Source: DASSQJ01 sp963773655 | Lineage (GTDB): Bacteria; Actinomycetota; Actinomycetes; Actinomycetales; Dermatophilaceae | Assembly: GCA_963773655.1 (NCBI GenBank) | Contig: CAVZBX010000006.1 | Span: forward strand, 186,001 to 250,000 | DNA length: 64,000 nt | Direction of reading: 5' to 3' | Shown: positions 17,517-25,458 of the stretch, piece by piece | Layout of the letters: each line of letters begins with the position of its first letter | Numbering within the stretch: the stretch's first letter is position 1 | The notes under the pieces: generated by a model | Database searches by the model: none | Told to the model about the DNA's origin: nothing | What the model saw: the letters and a program-made list of their open reading frames with translations, nothing else | Translations under genes and position numbers: made by a program

Positions 17517-18281
17517 ATGACCAGCCTCAACGCCGCCGCCTCGCCGCGGTCGCGCATCCGCCGGCTGGCCCGGGCGGCGGTCTACGCCACCCTCACCGGC
17601 ATCGTCTTCTTCGGAGTGGGTTTCCTCATCCGCAGCAAGTGGGACCCGCTCATCTCCTTCGACGACGACGCCATCACCGCGATGGTGTCCATCACCCGCG
17701 ACCACCCCGCCCTGCTCGACTTCTGGGTGTTCTGGCAGGCGGCCTTCCTGCCCCGCAACCTCTACGCGGTCGGGACGCTGGTGTGTCTCTGGGTGTGGTT
17801 CCGGAAGGGTCTGCGCACGCGCGCCTGGTGGGCCTTCGGCACGATGATGCTCGCCTGGTTCCTCGAGTTCGCCGGGAAGTTCGTGTTCCAGCGGGCCCGG
17901 CCGCTCGTCGAGGACCCGGTGTCGGAGGCGCCCGGGTACTCGTTCCCCTCCGGGCACGCGGTGGGCTCCGCCGCCTTCTTCACCACCATGGTCATCCTGC
18001 TCTGGCCGATCGTGCAGAACCGGGTGTGGCGGACGGTGCTGGTCGCGGTCTCCGCCGCGTGCGTCGTCCTCACCGCGCTGGACCGCAACTTCCTCGGGGT
18101 CCACTACCCCAGTGACGTGACCGTGGGGGTCCTCACCGGCGTCGGCCTGGTCCTTGCGTCGTTCGCGGGCTACGTCGGGTGGAACCCACCAGAACCGCCG
18201 GGCAGTGCCGACGACCCCGACACCACGGCCGCCGGCCCGCGGCGGACCCCCACCCACGAGGAGAGCAGATGGCGTTCCTGA
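17517..18281 (+). CDS. PAP2 superfamily membrane phosphatase (first of a pair)
   Basis: A 254-residue membrane protein with six hydrophobic segments and the three PAP2 motifs: KFVFQRARP, SFPSGHAVG and RNFLGVHYPSDVTVG. Such enzymes dephosphorylate phosphatidate, undecaprenyl diphosphate or related lipids at the outer face of the membrane. ATG at 17517 lies 6 bases after TATGAA, so a leaderless transcript is possible. The acidic, Pro-rich tail overlaps the start of the next PAP2 gene by 13 bases in another frame. Confidence 0.9.
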   Translation: MTSLNAAASPRSRIRRLARAAVYATLTGIVFFGVGFLIRSKWDPLISFDDDAITAMVSITRDHPALLDFWVFWQAAFLPRNLYAVGTLVCLWVWFRKGLRTRAWWAFGTMMLAWFLEFAGKFVFQRARPLVEDPVSEAPGYSFPSGHAVGSAAFFTTMVILLWPIVQNRVWRTVLVAVSAACVVLTALDRNFLGVHYPSDVTVGVLTGVGLVLASFAGYVGWNPPEPPGSADDPDTTAAGPRRTPTHEESRWRS

Positions 18282-19015
18282 CCCGCTACGACGAGGACCG
18301 GTCGCGCCCGGCGTTCCTCCCGGCCCTCCGGGACGCCGCAGTCCGGGCCCTGCTGCCCTCGGTCGGCGTCTTCCTCGTCATCCTCGGTTTCGGCTACCTC
18401 ATCGTGGGCCCGCTGCGCTCCTTCGGTGAGAGCGAGAACGCCGTCAACGTGTGGTTCGAGGAGCGGCGCACCGCGACGTGGAACACCATCAGCCACTACA
18501 TGTCGATGATCGGCAACACCGAGTACGTCATCGGGGTGGGCGTGCTCGTCGCCGCCGTGGTCTGGTGGCGCACCAAGGAGTGGTGGTTCGCGGTCGTCCC
18601 GCTCATCGCCATCTCGCTCCAGGCCACCTGGTTCGTCCTCGCCGCGTGGCTCGTCGGCCGGGAGCGGCCCGAGGTCGAGAAGCTCGACCCCGCCCCGCCC
18701 ACCTCGAGCTACCCGAGCGGCCACGTCGGGGCCTCGACGGCGCTCTACGTGTCGTTCGCCCTGATGGCGACCCGGATCAGCAACCCGGTGGTGCGCCGCG
18801 TCGTCGTCGTCGTCTGCCTGGTCGCACCGGCGCTGGTGACGTTCGCCCGCCTCTACCGGGGGATGCACCACGTCACCGACGTGGTGCTGGGCCTCGTCAA
18901 CGGCGTCGCGTGCGCCCTGCTCGCCTGGAACTACCTGCGCCGCGACGGCTCGCACGCCGGCGAGGCCGACACCGAGGCGTCGCCGGCCACCGAGAACCGC
19001 CGGGCCGCCGCCTGA
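18269..19015 (+). CDS. PAP2 superfamily membrane phosphatase (second of a pair)
   Basis: A 248-residue protein with PAP2 motifs RERPEVEKLDP (motif 1, divergent), SSYPSGHVGAS and RLYRGMHHVTDVVLG, plus about six membrane segments. GAGGAG precedes the ATG at 18269, which lies inside the tail of the first PAP2 gene; the two are co-transcribed. The pair are only distant paralogues, suggesting different lipid substrates. The terminal 20 residues are Ala/Glu-rich. Confidence 0.9.
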   Translation: MAFLTRYDEDRSRPAFLPALRDAAVRALLPSVGVFLVILGFGYLIVGPLRSFGESENAVNVWFEERRTATWNTISHYMSMIGNTEYVIGVGVLVAAVVWWRTKEWWFAVVPLIAISLQATWFVLAAWLVGRERPEVEKLDPAPPTSSYPSGHVGASTALYVSFALMATRISNPVVRRVVVVVCLVAPALVTFARLYRGMHHVTDVVLGLVNGVACALLAWNYLRRDGSHAGEADTEASPATENRRAAA

Positions 19016-19022
19016 GGGCGGC

Positions 19023-19817
19023 TCAGAGCCGGGCGTACCGGGCGCGGGCGAAGGAGTAGACGCCGTAGGCGGCGAGGCCGAGGGCGACGAGGGTGAGCAG
19101 GAGCTGCCCGAAGGGTGCGTCCTTGAGCGTCTTCAGCGCCCCGTCCAGGCCCGTGGTCTTGTCGGGGTCGGCGGTCCAGGCGGCGTAGACGAAGAAGAAC
19201 CCGACGACGAGGAGCGCGACGCCCTTGGCGATGTAGCCGATCTGGCCGGCCCGCACCGCCCAGCGCCCGGGGTGCTCCTCGAGGTCGCCGAGGAACTTCT
19301 TGGTCCACCCCTTGTACACGTGGTACCCGGCGACGCCGACCACGACGAGCCCGATGGCGCCCAGGAGCAGCCGGCCGAGGGTGTTGCCCATGAGCGAGGC
19401 CGCGAAGCCCTCGGTCTGCTGCTCGCTGTTGCTGCCCTGGCCCAGGGCGACGATCTTGAAGGTCGTCCACGCGAAGAAGGCGTACGTGACGCCCTTCGCC
19501 AGGAGCTTGACGAGGTCGCTCTTGTCGTGACGCCGCAGGATGCCCTCGGTGAGGTTCCAGAGCGCGAGGAGCACGAAGCCCACGACACCGATCCACAGCA
19601 GCACCGGCCCGGTGCTGGAGCTCGCGAGGGTCTTCAGCGCCCCCCCGGAGTCGGCCTCCTTGGACCCCCCGCCGAAGCCCCAGGCCACCTTGAGGGCGAT
19701 GTAGCCGATGAGCAGGTGCAGCACGCCGAGGACGGCGTAGCCGAGCCGGGCGCCCCACTCCATCACCGGGCTCTCGTTCGCCTCGTGCGTGGCTGCCCTG
19801 ACGTCGGTGCTGTCCAT
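19023..19817 (-). CDS. DUF1206 triple-repeat membrane protein
   Basis: A 264-residue membrane protein built of three tandem DUF1206 repeats of about 80-85 residues. Each repeat has two helices and a recurrent start such as WGARLGYAVLGVLHLLIGYIAL, LAKGVTYAFFAWTTFKIVAL and AGQIGYIAKGVALLVVGFFF. A recurring GGALKTLA/DGALKTLK loop is visible. Function is unknown in the family. ATG at 19817 is preceded 8 bases upstream by CAGGGT, a possible -10. It is convergent with the second PAP2 gene. Confidence 0.9.
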   Translation of the reverse strand: MDSTDVRAATHEANESPVMEWGARLGYAVLGVLHLLIGYIALKVAWGFGGGSKEADSGGALKTLASSSTGPVLLWIGVVGFVLLALWNLTEGILRRHDKSDLVKLLAKGVTYAFFAWTTFKIVALGQGSNSEQQTEGFAASLMGNTLGRLLLGAIGLVVVGVAGYHVYKGWTKKFLGDLEEHPGRWAVRAGQIGYIAKGVALLVVGFFFVYAAWTADPDKTTGLDGALKTLKDAPFGQLLLTLVALGLAAYGVYSFARARYARL

Positions 19818-19872
19818 GAACCGACACCCTGCCACCTGCGGGGACGCCGTGTCGGGATCGGTGCGCGCCGGT

Positions 19873-20679
19873 TCAGGCGGGGACGCCGAGCAGCGGGCGC
19901 AGCACCTCCACGAGCCCGTGCTCGTCGACGTGGCCGGCGACCTCGTCGGCAGCGGCCTTGACCTCGTCCGGTGCATTGCCCATGGCGACGCCGCGGGCGG
20001 CCCAGCGCAGCATCTCGAGGTCGTTGCGCTGGTCGCCGACGGCGAGGGTTCGGTCGGGCTCGACGCCGAGCCGGCGCCGCACGCCCTCGAGGGCCGCCGC
20101 CTTGGACACCCCCTCCGGCGTGATGTCGAGCCAGGCGCTCCACCCGACGGCGTACTCGACGCCGTGCAGGCCGATCCGCTCGGTGCCCTCGAGGAACGCC
20201 TCGCTCGTGCTCTCCGGGTCGCGGATCGTCAGGCGGGTGACCGGGTGCGCCATCAGCTCCTCGAACGGCACGACGCGGGCGGTGCCGGGCAGCTCGCCGT
20301 CGGGAAAGGGCGCGGAGACCTTGAAGCCGACGCCGAGCTCCTCGACCGCGACCAGCGCGGTGGGGAACTCCCGGCGGAGCACCCGCAGCGCCGGGGCCGG
20401 GTCGAAGGTGACCGCCTCGATCACGTCGTAGTTGTCGTCGAGGGCGGGGTCCAGGCGCAGCGTGATCGCGCCGTTGGCACAGACCGCGTAGCCCTCGAGG
20501 AGGCCGAGGGAGTCCAGGACCGGGAGCGTGCCGATGACGGCACGGCCGGTGGCGAGGACGACGTGGTGACCGGCGTCCGCCACGGCGCGGACGGCCTCCC
20601 GGACCGGTGGGTGGAGGCAGCCGTCGTGGTCGACGGTGGTGCCGTCGATGTCGAGGCAGACCAGGTGTGGAGATGTCAT
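19873..20679 (-). CDS. HAD superfamily hydrolase, Cof-type
   Basis: A 268-residue phosphatase of HAD class IIB. Motif I is CLDIDGTTVD (nucleophile Asp), motif II VVLATGR, motif III lysine in the DITPEGVSKAAALEGV segment, and motif IV GDQRNDLEML. A C2-type cap sits between. Cof-type enzymes hydrolyse sugar phosphates, FMN or similar metabolites; the substrate here is unknown. It is divergent from the GrpB-like gene. Confidence 0.9.
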   Translation of the reverse strand: MTSPHLVCLDIDGTTVDHDGCLHPPVREAVRAVADAGHHVVLATGRAVIGTLPVLDSLGLLEGYAVCANGAITLRLDPALDDNYDVIEAVTFDPAPALRVLRREFPTALVAVEELGVGFKVSAPFPDGELPGTARVVPFEELMAHPVTRLTIRDPESTSEAFLEGTERIGLHGVEYAVGWSAWLDITPEGVSKAAALEGVRRRLGVEPDRTLAVGDQRNDLEMLRWAARGVAMGNAPDEVKAAADEVAGHVDEHGLVEVLRPLLGVPA

Positions 20680-20750
20680 CAGGCGCTCACCGTACCCATG
20701 ACCGGTCTCTGCGCAGGAAACGCGGCCCGGGAGGGGAGGGACGCCGGGCG

Positions 20751-20756
20751 TACCGT
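20751..20756 (+). promoter_or_regulatory. -10 box for leaderless grpB-like transcript
   Basis: TACCGT ends 6 bases before the GTG at 20763, and no Shine-Dalgarno sequence precedes that start. Confidence 0.5.
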
Positions 20757-20762
20757 GAGCGG

Positions 20763-21392
20763 GTGCCCACTGCCGGCCAGATCTCGTGCTTCGACGACGA
20801 CGACCCGCCACCGGGCGCCGTGCCGTGGGTCGATGGGCTCGGTCCCGGCACGGAGGTGACGGTGGTGGACCCCGACCCGGCCTGGGCCGAGGCGGGTTCC
20901 GCGCTGGCCGCGGTGGTCCGAGCGGCCCTGGGGCCGCGGGTGCTCCAGCTCGACCACATCGGCTCCACCGCGGTCCCGGGGCTGGCCGCCAAGCCGGTCG
21001 TCGACCTCGACCTCGTCGTCGCCGACCCCGCCGACGAGGCGGCCTGGGTGCCGCCGCTCGTCGCCGCCGGCTTCGTGCTGCGCGTCCGCGAGCCGTGGTG
21101 GTGGGAGCACCGGATGCTGCGGTTCGCACAGCCGGCGTGCCACCTCCACGTCGTCGGCCCCGACAGCCCGGTGCCGTGGCGCGATCGCATCTTCCGGGAC
21201 CACCTCCGCCGGACCCCGGAGGACCTCGAGCTGTACGCGCGGACCAAGCGGGAGGCGTCCCGGGGGGCACTGGCGGCGGGCGAGCACGGGATGCAGTACA
21301 ACGCCCGCAAGCAGGCCGTGCTGCGCGAGATCCACCTCCGTGCGTACGCGGAGGCGGGCCTCTCCCCGGGCCAGGCCGACGAACGTGCCTGA
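20763..21392 (+). CDS. GrpB/Dephospho-CoA kinase-associated UPF0157 family protein
   Basis: A 209-residue protein with the UPF0157 (GrpB) pattern of a nucleotidyltransferase-like fold: LDHIGSTAVPGLAAKPVVDLDLVV, then RFAQPACHLHVV and the C-terminal YARTKREASRGALAAGEHGMQYNARKQ. GrpB here is a domain name and is unrelated to GrpE. The N-terminal 40 residues are Pro/Asp-rich. GTG at 20763 is supported by the -10 box; no upstream reading matches the family. The activity is unknown. Confidence 0.88.
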   Translation: MPTAGQISCFDDDDPPPGAVPWVDGLGPGTEVTVVDPDPAWAEAGSALAAVVRAALGPRVLQLDHIGSTAVPGLAAKPVVDLDLVVADPADEAAWVPPLVAAGFVLRVREPWWWEHRMLRFAQPACHLHVVGPDSPVPWRDRIFRDHLRRTPEDLELYARTKREASRGALAAGEHGMQYNARKQAVLREIHLRAYAEAGLSPGQADERA

Positions 21393-21396
21393 CGAC

Positions 21397-21471
21397 ACCC
21401 CGGAACGTCGACGTCACCCGGCTTGCCAACCCGTGTGATGTCGACATTTCGGGGTGACCCCGAAATGTCGA
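21397..21471. repeat. Structured intergenic palindrome, copy 1
   Basis: Three linked copies of one module lie between the convergent GrpB-like gene and serS. A 21-base arm (21397-21417) pairs, with three G-T type changes, to 21435-21455 across a 17-base loop. The same 15 bases at 21441-21455 (TCGACATTTCGGGGT) also pair perfectly with 21457-21471 across one base. The two pairings are mutually exclusive. A second copy with the same core lies at 40875-40938. It may serve as a bidirectional terminator here, or be a repeated extragenic palindrome. Confidence 0.75.
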
Positions 21472-21487
21472 GTCGGGCGGGCCGGGG

Positions 21488-22756
21488 TCAGCGGGCGGGC
21501 GTGAGCAGCTCGAGGCCGAGGAAGGGCTGGAGCGCCTCGGGCACGTGGACGGCGCCGTCGGGCTGCTGGTGGTTCTCGAACAGGGCGACGAGCCAGCGGG
21601 TGGTGGCGAGGGTGCCGTTGAGCGTGGCGGCCACCTCGTTGCCACCCTCACCCCTGAAGCGGGTGTTCAGCCGGCGGGCCTGGAAGGTGGTGCAGTTCGA
21701 CGTCGAGGTGAGCTCGCGGTAGCGCCCCTGGGTCGGGATCCACGCCTCGCAGTCGTACTTGCGCGCGGCGGGGTCGCCGAGGTCGCCGGCGGCGGTGTCG
21801 ATGACGCGGTACGGAACCTCGAGCGCCGCGAGCATCTCCTTCTCGATGGTGAGCAGCCGCTCGTGCTCCGCGGCGGCGTCCTCCGGCCGGCAGTAGACGA
21901 ACATCTCGATCTTGTTGAACTGGTGCACGCGGATGATGCCGCGGGTGTCCTTGCCGTACGAGCCGGCCTCGCGGCGGTAGCACGTCGACTGCCCGGCGTA
22001 GCGCAACGGCCCCGGCGCGAGGTCGAGGACCTCGTCGGCGTGGTACCCGGCGAGCGCGACCTCCGAGGTGCCGGTGAGGTACAGGTCGTCGGCCTCGAGG
22101 TGGTACACCTCGTCGGCGTGGTGGTCGAGGAAGCCGGCGCCCGCCATCACCTCGGGCTTGACGAGGGTCGGCACGACGAGCGGGACGAACCCGTACGCCA
22201 CCGCCCGGGTGAGGGCCAGGTTCATCAGTGCGGTCTCGAGCCGGGCGCCGACGCCCTTGAGGAAGTAGAACCGGGCCCCGGACACCTTGGCTCCGCGCTC
22301 CATGTCGACGGCGTCGAGGGCCTCGGCGAGCTCGAGGTGGTCGCGGGGCTCGAAGCCCTCGGCCGCGAAGTCACGGGGCGTGCCGACCTCCTCGACGACC
22401 GCGTAGTCGTCCTCCCCGCCGGCCGGCACCCCGGGCTCGATGACGTTGCCCAGGGTGCGCATCAGCGCGTCGAGCTCCGCCTGGGCGGCGTCGGCCTCCG
22501 CCTGGAGCCGCCTGACCTCGGCGGCCACCTCCTTGGTGCGGGCGAGCAGGGCCTGCTTCTCCTCGCCCGCGGCCCGGGCCACCTCCTTGCCCATCGACTT
22601 CTGCTCGGCCCGGAGCCGCTCGTAGGCGGTGAGCGAACCGCGGCGGCGCTCGTCGGCGGCCCGGACGGCGTCGACCACCGACTCGTCCTCGCCGCGGGCC
22701 CGCTGGCTCGCACGAACGGTGTCGGGGTCCTCCCGGAGCAGCCTGATGTCGATCAC
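21488..22756 (-). CDS. serS: Seryl-tRNA synthetase
   Basis: SerRS (422 residues) charges tRNA-Ser. Residues 1-105 form the tRNA-binding coiled coil (MIDIRLLREDPDTVRASQ onward). The class II core carries the TGTSEVALAGYH serine-binding loop, motif 2 YRREAGSYGKDTRGIIRVHQF and motif 3 NGTLATTRWLVALFE. The length is standard. The GTG start lies 6 bases after TAAACT, so the transcript is probably leaderless with no T-box or other leader. Confidence 0.97.
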   Translation of the reverse strand: MIDIRLLREDPDTVRASQRARGEDESVVDAVRAADERRRGSLTAYERLRAEQKSMGKEVARAAGEEKQALLARTKEVAAEVRRLQAEADAAQAELDALMRTLGNVIEPGVPAGGEDDYAVVEEVGTPRDFAAEGFEPRDHLELAEALDAVDMERGAKVSGARFYFLKGVGARLETALMNLALTRAVAYGFVPLVVPTLVKPEVMAGAGFLDHHADEVYHLEADDLYLTGTSEVALAGYHADEVLDLAPGPLRYAGQSTCYRREAGSYGKDTRGIIRVHQFNKIEMFVYCRPEDAAAEHERLLTIEKEMLAALEVPYRVIDTAAGDLGDPAARKYDCEAWIPTQGRYRELTSTSNCTTFQARRLNTRFRGEGGNEVAATLNGTLATTRWLVALFENHQQPDGAVHVPEALQPFLGLELLTPAR

Positions 22757-22762
22757 CCCGCG

Positions 22763-22768
22763 AGTTTA
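22763..22768 (-). promoter_or_regulatory. -10 box for leaderless serS transcript
   Basis: On the minus strand TAAACT ends 6 bases before the serS GTG. The surrounding 56-base gap holds no ribosome-binding site and nothing else I recognise. Confidence 0.55.
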
Positions 22769-22812
22769 TCGACGGCCGTCCGGGCCCCTCACCCGCTGCC
22801 GGTGAGGACGCG

Positions 22813-23487
22813 TCAGTCGGGGCGGCCGGTGACGAGCAGCCCGGCGCCGAGGCCGACCATCATCAGGCCACCGGTGCCGCCGACCCGCTCCATCCGCCGC
22901 GGCGACCGGGCGAACCAGTCGCGGAACCGCGACGCGAGCAGGGCCACCGTCCCGTCGCCGACGAGCGCGACGGCGGCGAAGACCGGCCCGAGCACGAGCA
23001 GCTGCATCCCCACCGAGGCCGCCGGGTCGACGAACTGGGGCAGGAGCGCGGCGAGGAGGACGAAGGACTTGGGGTTGGTGACCCCCACGACGACCCCGGT
23101 GCGCAGGGCGTGGACCGCGGGGGTCGTGACCGGCACCCCGCCGACGAGTGCGGCCGCGGTCGCCCGCCGGTGCCGGAAGGCCTGCACCCCGAGCCAGACC
23201 AGGTAGCCCGCGCCGACCACCTTGAGCGCCGTGTACGCGCTGGCGCTCGCGGCGATCACCGGACCCAGCCCGACGGCGAGCGCGATGATCTGCAGCTGGA
23301 TGCCGAGGGCGTTGCCGGTGACCGTGAGCAGCGCCTCGCGCCGGCCCGCCGAGAGCGCGCGGCCGACGGTGAAGAGCAGGCTCGGGCCGGGGATCGCCAC
23401 GATGACGACCGAGGCGAGCGCGAAGGCGACGACGGCGGACGGGGAGGGCACGGCAGCAGTGTCGGGGACGTGCCCGGCCGGCGTCAC
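22813..23487 (-). CDS. LysE/RhtB family exporter
   Basis: A 224-residue membrane protein of the LysE superfamily (amino acid or metabolite export). It has the N-terminal IPGPSLLFTVGRALSAGRREALLTVTGNALG motif, then KVVGAGYLVWLGVQAFR, the TNPKSFVLLAALLPQFV motif and six hydrophobic segments. The GTG at 23487 overlaps the antiporter stop by four bases; a GTG at 23451 would give a shorter and more usual N-terminus. The substrate is unknown. Confidence 0.88.
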   Translation of the reverse strand: MTPAGHVPDTAAVPSPSAVVAFALASVVIVAIPGPSLLFTVGRALSAGRREALLTVTGNALGIQLQIIALAVGLGPVIAASASAYTALKVVGAGYLVWLGVQAFRHRRATAAALVGGVPVTTPAVHALRTGVVVGVTNPKSFVLLAALLPQFVDPAASVGMQLLVLGPVFAAVALVGDGTVALLASRFRDWFARSPRRMERVGGTGGLMMVGLGAGLLVTGRPD

Positions 23488-24827
23488 CGGATTTCGGCCT
23501 CCGGTCCGCTGCGGCGGCGGGCGGAGCGGGTGCGCCGGGCGTCGAGCCACGACATCGTCGGCGTCGCGAGGACGCCGTGGACGAGCACCGACAGCGCGAC
23601 CGTGAAGCCGACCGTCGACCACATCCAGCGCTCCTCGGAGAAGGCCGCCGTGCCCGCCGCGAAGGACAGGTAGTAGATCGACCCCACGCCGCGGACCCCG
23701 AAGAAGGCGACGGCGAGGCGCTGGCGGTGGTCCAGCCCGGCCGTGCCGACCTGGCGCCGGTGGCCGAGGAAGGCGAGGTAGCCCGCGACCGGCCGGATGA
23801 CGAGCACGAGAGCGACGCCGACGACCACCCCGCGCCAGTCGAGGTTGGCGAGCAGCCCGTTGGTGAAGGCGAACCCGAGCCCGAGCAGGACGACGAGGGT
23901 GAGCAGGCTCTCCAGCCGCTCGATCATCTCGTGCATGTGCTGGTGGTACTCGTGGTGCCGCTCCACCGAGCGCATCGTCACGGCGCACGCGAACACGGCG
24001 AGGAACCCGTAGCCGTGGGCGAACTCGGCGAGCCCGTAGACGAGGAGCAGGGCGGCGAGCGCGAGCAGCGGGTCCCCGATCTCGGCCAGGCGCAGGGACC
24101 GCCGGGGTGCCCGGAAGGCGAGCCGGCCGAGCAGCCACCCCACCGCCACCCCGACGGCGACGCCGACGGCGACCTTGCCGACCAGCTCCCACGCGAACCA
24201 GCGCAGCACCCCGCCGGCGCCGAGCCGGTCCGGCTCGGGCACACCGGAGGCGAGGAACACCGCTGCCCAGACGAAGGGGAACGCCAGCCCGTCGTTGAGC
24301 CCGGCCTCGCTGGTCAGCGCGAACCGCACCTCGTCGTGCTCGTCGATCTCCTCCTCCGCCCCCTCGAGCGTCGGACCCTCGACCTGCACGTCCGACGCGA
24401 GCACCGGGTCGGTGGGGGCGAGCATCGCGCCGAGGAGCACCGCCGCCGGCAGGGCCACGCCGAGCGGCCCCCACGCGAGCAGCGCGACGCCGAGGATGGT
24501 GAGCGGCATCGTGATGCCGAGCAGCCGCCAGGTCGGCGACCACGAGGCCCACGAGGCGCGCAGCCGGGGCCGCAGCGGGCGGTCGAGGGCCAGCCCGACG
24601 CCCATGAGCGCGACCAGCACGGTGACCTCGGTGAGGTGCTCGATCCACGGCCGCGCCGCCACCGGGTCGAACCGCACCGTGTCGGCGGCGGGGATGAGGC
24701 CGATGGCCATGCCGGTGGCGACGAGGACGATCGGGGCGGACAGCGCGTACCGGTGCAGCAGCTTGGGCAGGAGGGCGGCGAGCAGCAGCGCGGCGCCGAG
24801 CAGGACGAAGACGAGCTCGGCGCTCAC
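23484..24827 (-). CDS. Cation:proton antiporter (CPA1-like)
   Basis: A 447-residue transporter with about 12 hydrophobic segments and the Na+/H+ exchanger core motifs LAPTDPVLASDVQVEGP and LTSEAGLNDGLAFPFVW, with the paired Asp region typical of CPA1. A His-rich stretch (VERHHEYHQHMHEM) sits in a cytoplasmic loop. It starts with GTG at 24827, 22 bases after the dinB-like gene, and overlaps the LysE-type gene, so the three form one minus-strand unit. Confidence 0.9.
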   Translation of the reverse strand: MSAELVFVLLGAALLLAALLPKLLHRYALSAPIVLVATGMAIGLIPAADTVRFDPVAARPWIEHLTEVTVLVALMGVGLALDRPLRPRLRASWASWSPTWRLLGITMPLTILGVALLAWGPLGVALPAAVLLGAMLAPTDPVLASDVQVEGPTLEGAEEEIDEHDEVRFALTSEAGLNDGLAFPFVWAAVFLASGVPEPDRLGAGGVLRWFAWELVGKVAVGVAVGVAVGWLLGRLAFRAPRRSLRLAEIGDPLLALAALLLVYGLAEFAHGYGFLAVFACAVTMRSVERHHEYHQHMHEMIERLESLLTLVVLLGLGFAFTNGLLANLDWRGVVVGVALVLVIRPVAGYLAFLGHRRQVGTAGLDHRQRLAVAFFGVRGVGSIYYLSFAAGTAAFSEERWMWSTVGFTVALSVLVHGVLATPTMSWLDARRTRSARRRSGPEAEIR

Positions 24828-24849
24828 AGGGCCCCCCGGCGCGGTCGCG

Positions 24850-25402
24850 TCACGGGATGGCGACGCCGACGTCGTGGAGGTGGTGGGCGAGGTCGTGCAG
24901 CCCGTACCGGCCGAGCGAGAGCACGGTGAAGCGCGAGCCGTCGGAGCGCGTGCCCGGGCGGTCCCACTCGGCGGGTGCGACCGCGTCGTAGGCGTCGGCC
25001 CAGCGCGCGGCGGCCGCGGCCAACCCGGCCGCGACGTCGGCGGGCTGCTGCTCGCCGTACCGCTCGGCCACGGCGGTGCGGTCCTGGTCCCAGCTCTCGA
25101 AGCGCGGGTCGTCCTGCTCGAGCATCGTGCGCAGCCGGTGCTCGAAGAGCCGGCAGACGTCGCGGACGTGGCAGGCGTACTCGAGCGGCGACCAGGTGGC
25201 CGGGTCGGGGCGCTCGCGGACGTCGGGGCGGCCGAGGACCACCGGCCACGGGTCGGTCAGCGCGCGGATGCGGCCGGCGATCTCCTGCGGGGCCGACGTC
25301 CCCCACCGCGACGCCGCAGTCGTCGCAGGGCCGCTCCAGGGTCCAGGTCCAGTCCTTGTCGTCCGGCGTGATGCCGTCCGCGCCCGGTGCCGACGTCGTC
25401 AT
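24850..25402 (-). pseudogene. DinB-family protein gene with a frameshift
   Basis: The first 33 codons read MTTSAPGADGITPDDKDW and on to ERPCDDCGVAVG. The expected continuation TSAPQEIAGRIRALTDPW, then WSPLEYACHVRDVCRLFEHR and SLGRYGLHDLAHHL, is in another frame. The shift maps to a run of five C at 25300-25304 (G on the coding strand) and removing one base restores a 183-residue DinB-like metal-binding four-helix protein. This may be a real pseudogene or a homopolymer sequencing error. A TAGGCT box lies 6 bases before the ATG. Confidence 0.8.
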
Positions 25403-25408
25403 GCGGCG

Positions 25409-25414
25409 AGCCTA
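25409..25414 (-). promoter_or_regulatory. -10 box for leaderless dinB-like transcript
   Basis: TAGGCT on the minus strand ends 6 bases before the ATG at 25402. It would drive dinB-like, antiporter and LysE-type genes. Confidence 0.5.
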
Positions 25415-25445
25415 CGGCGGTGCGAGCACCTGCTCGGCCCTGCGG

Positions 25446-25451
25446 TACCTT
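25446..25451 (+). promoter_or_regulatory. -10 box for leaderless lipid kinase transcript
   Basis: TACCTT ends 7 bases before the GTG at 25459; there is no ribosome-binding site. It is divergent from the dinB-like promoter, the two boxes lying about 30 bases apart. Confidence 0.5.
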
Positions 25452-25458
25452 CCACGAT

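Noticed and set aside
21397..21471. Integration attachment site or insertion-sequence terminal repeat
   Set aside because: No integrase, transposase or target duplication is near either copy.
22757..22812. T-box leader or tRNA gene upstream of serS
   Set aside because: The gap is only 56 bases, shows no cloverleaf or T-box, and a leaderless -10 box explains the start.
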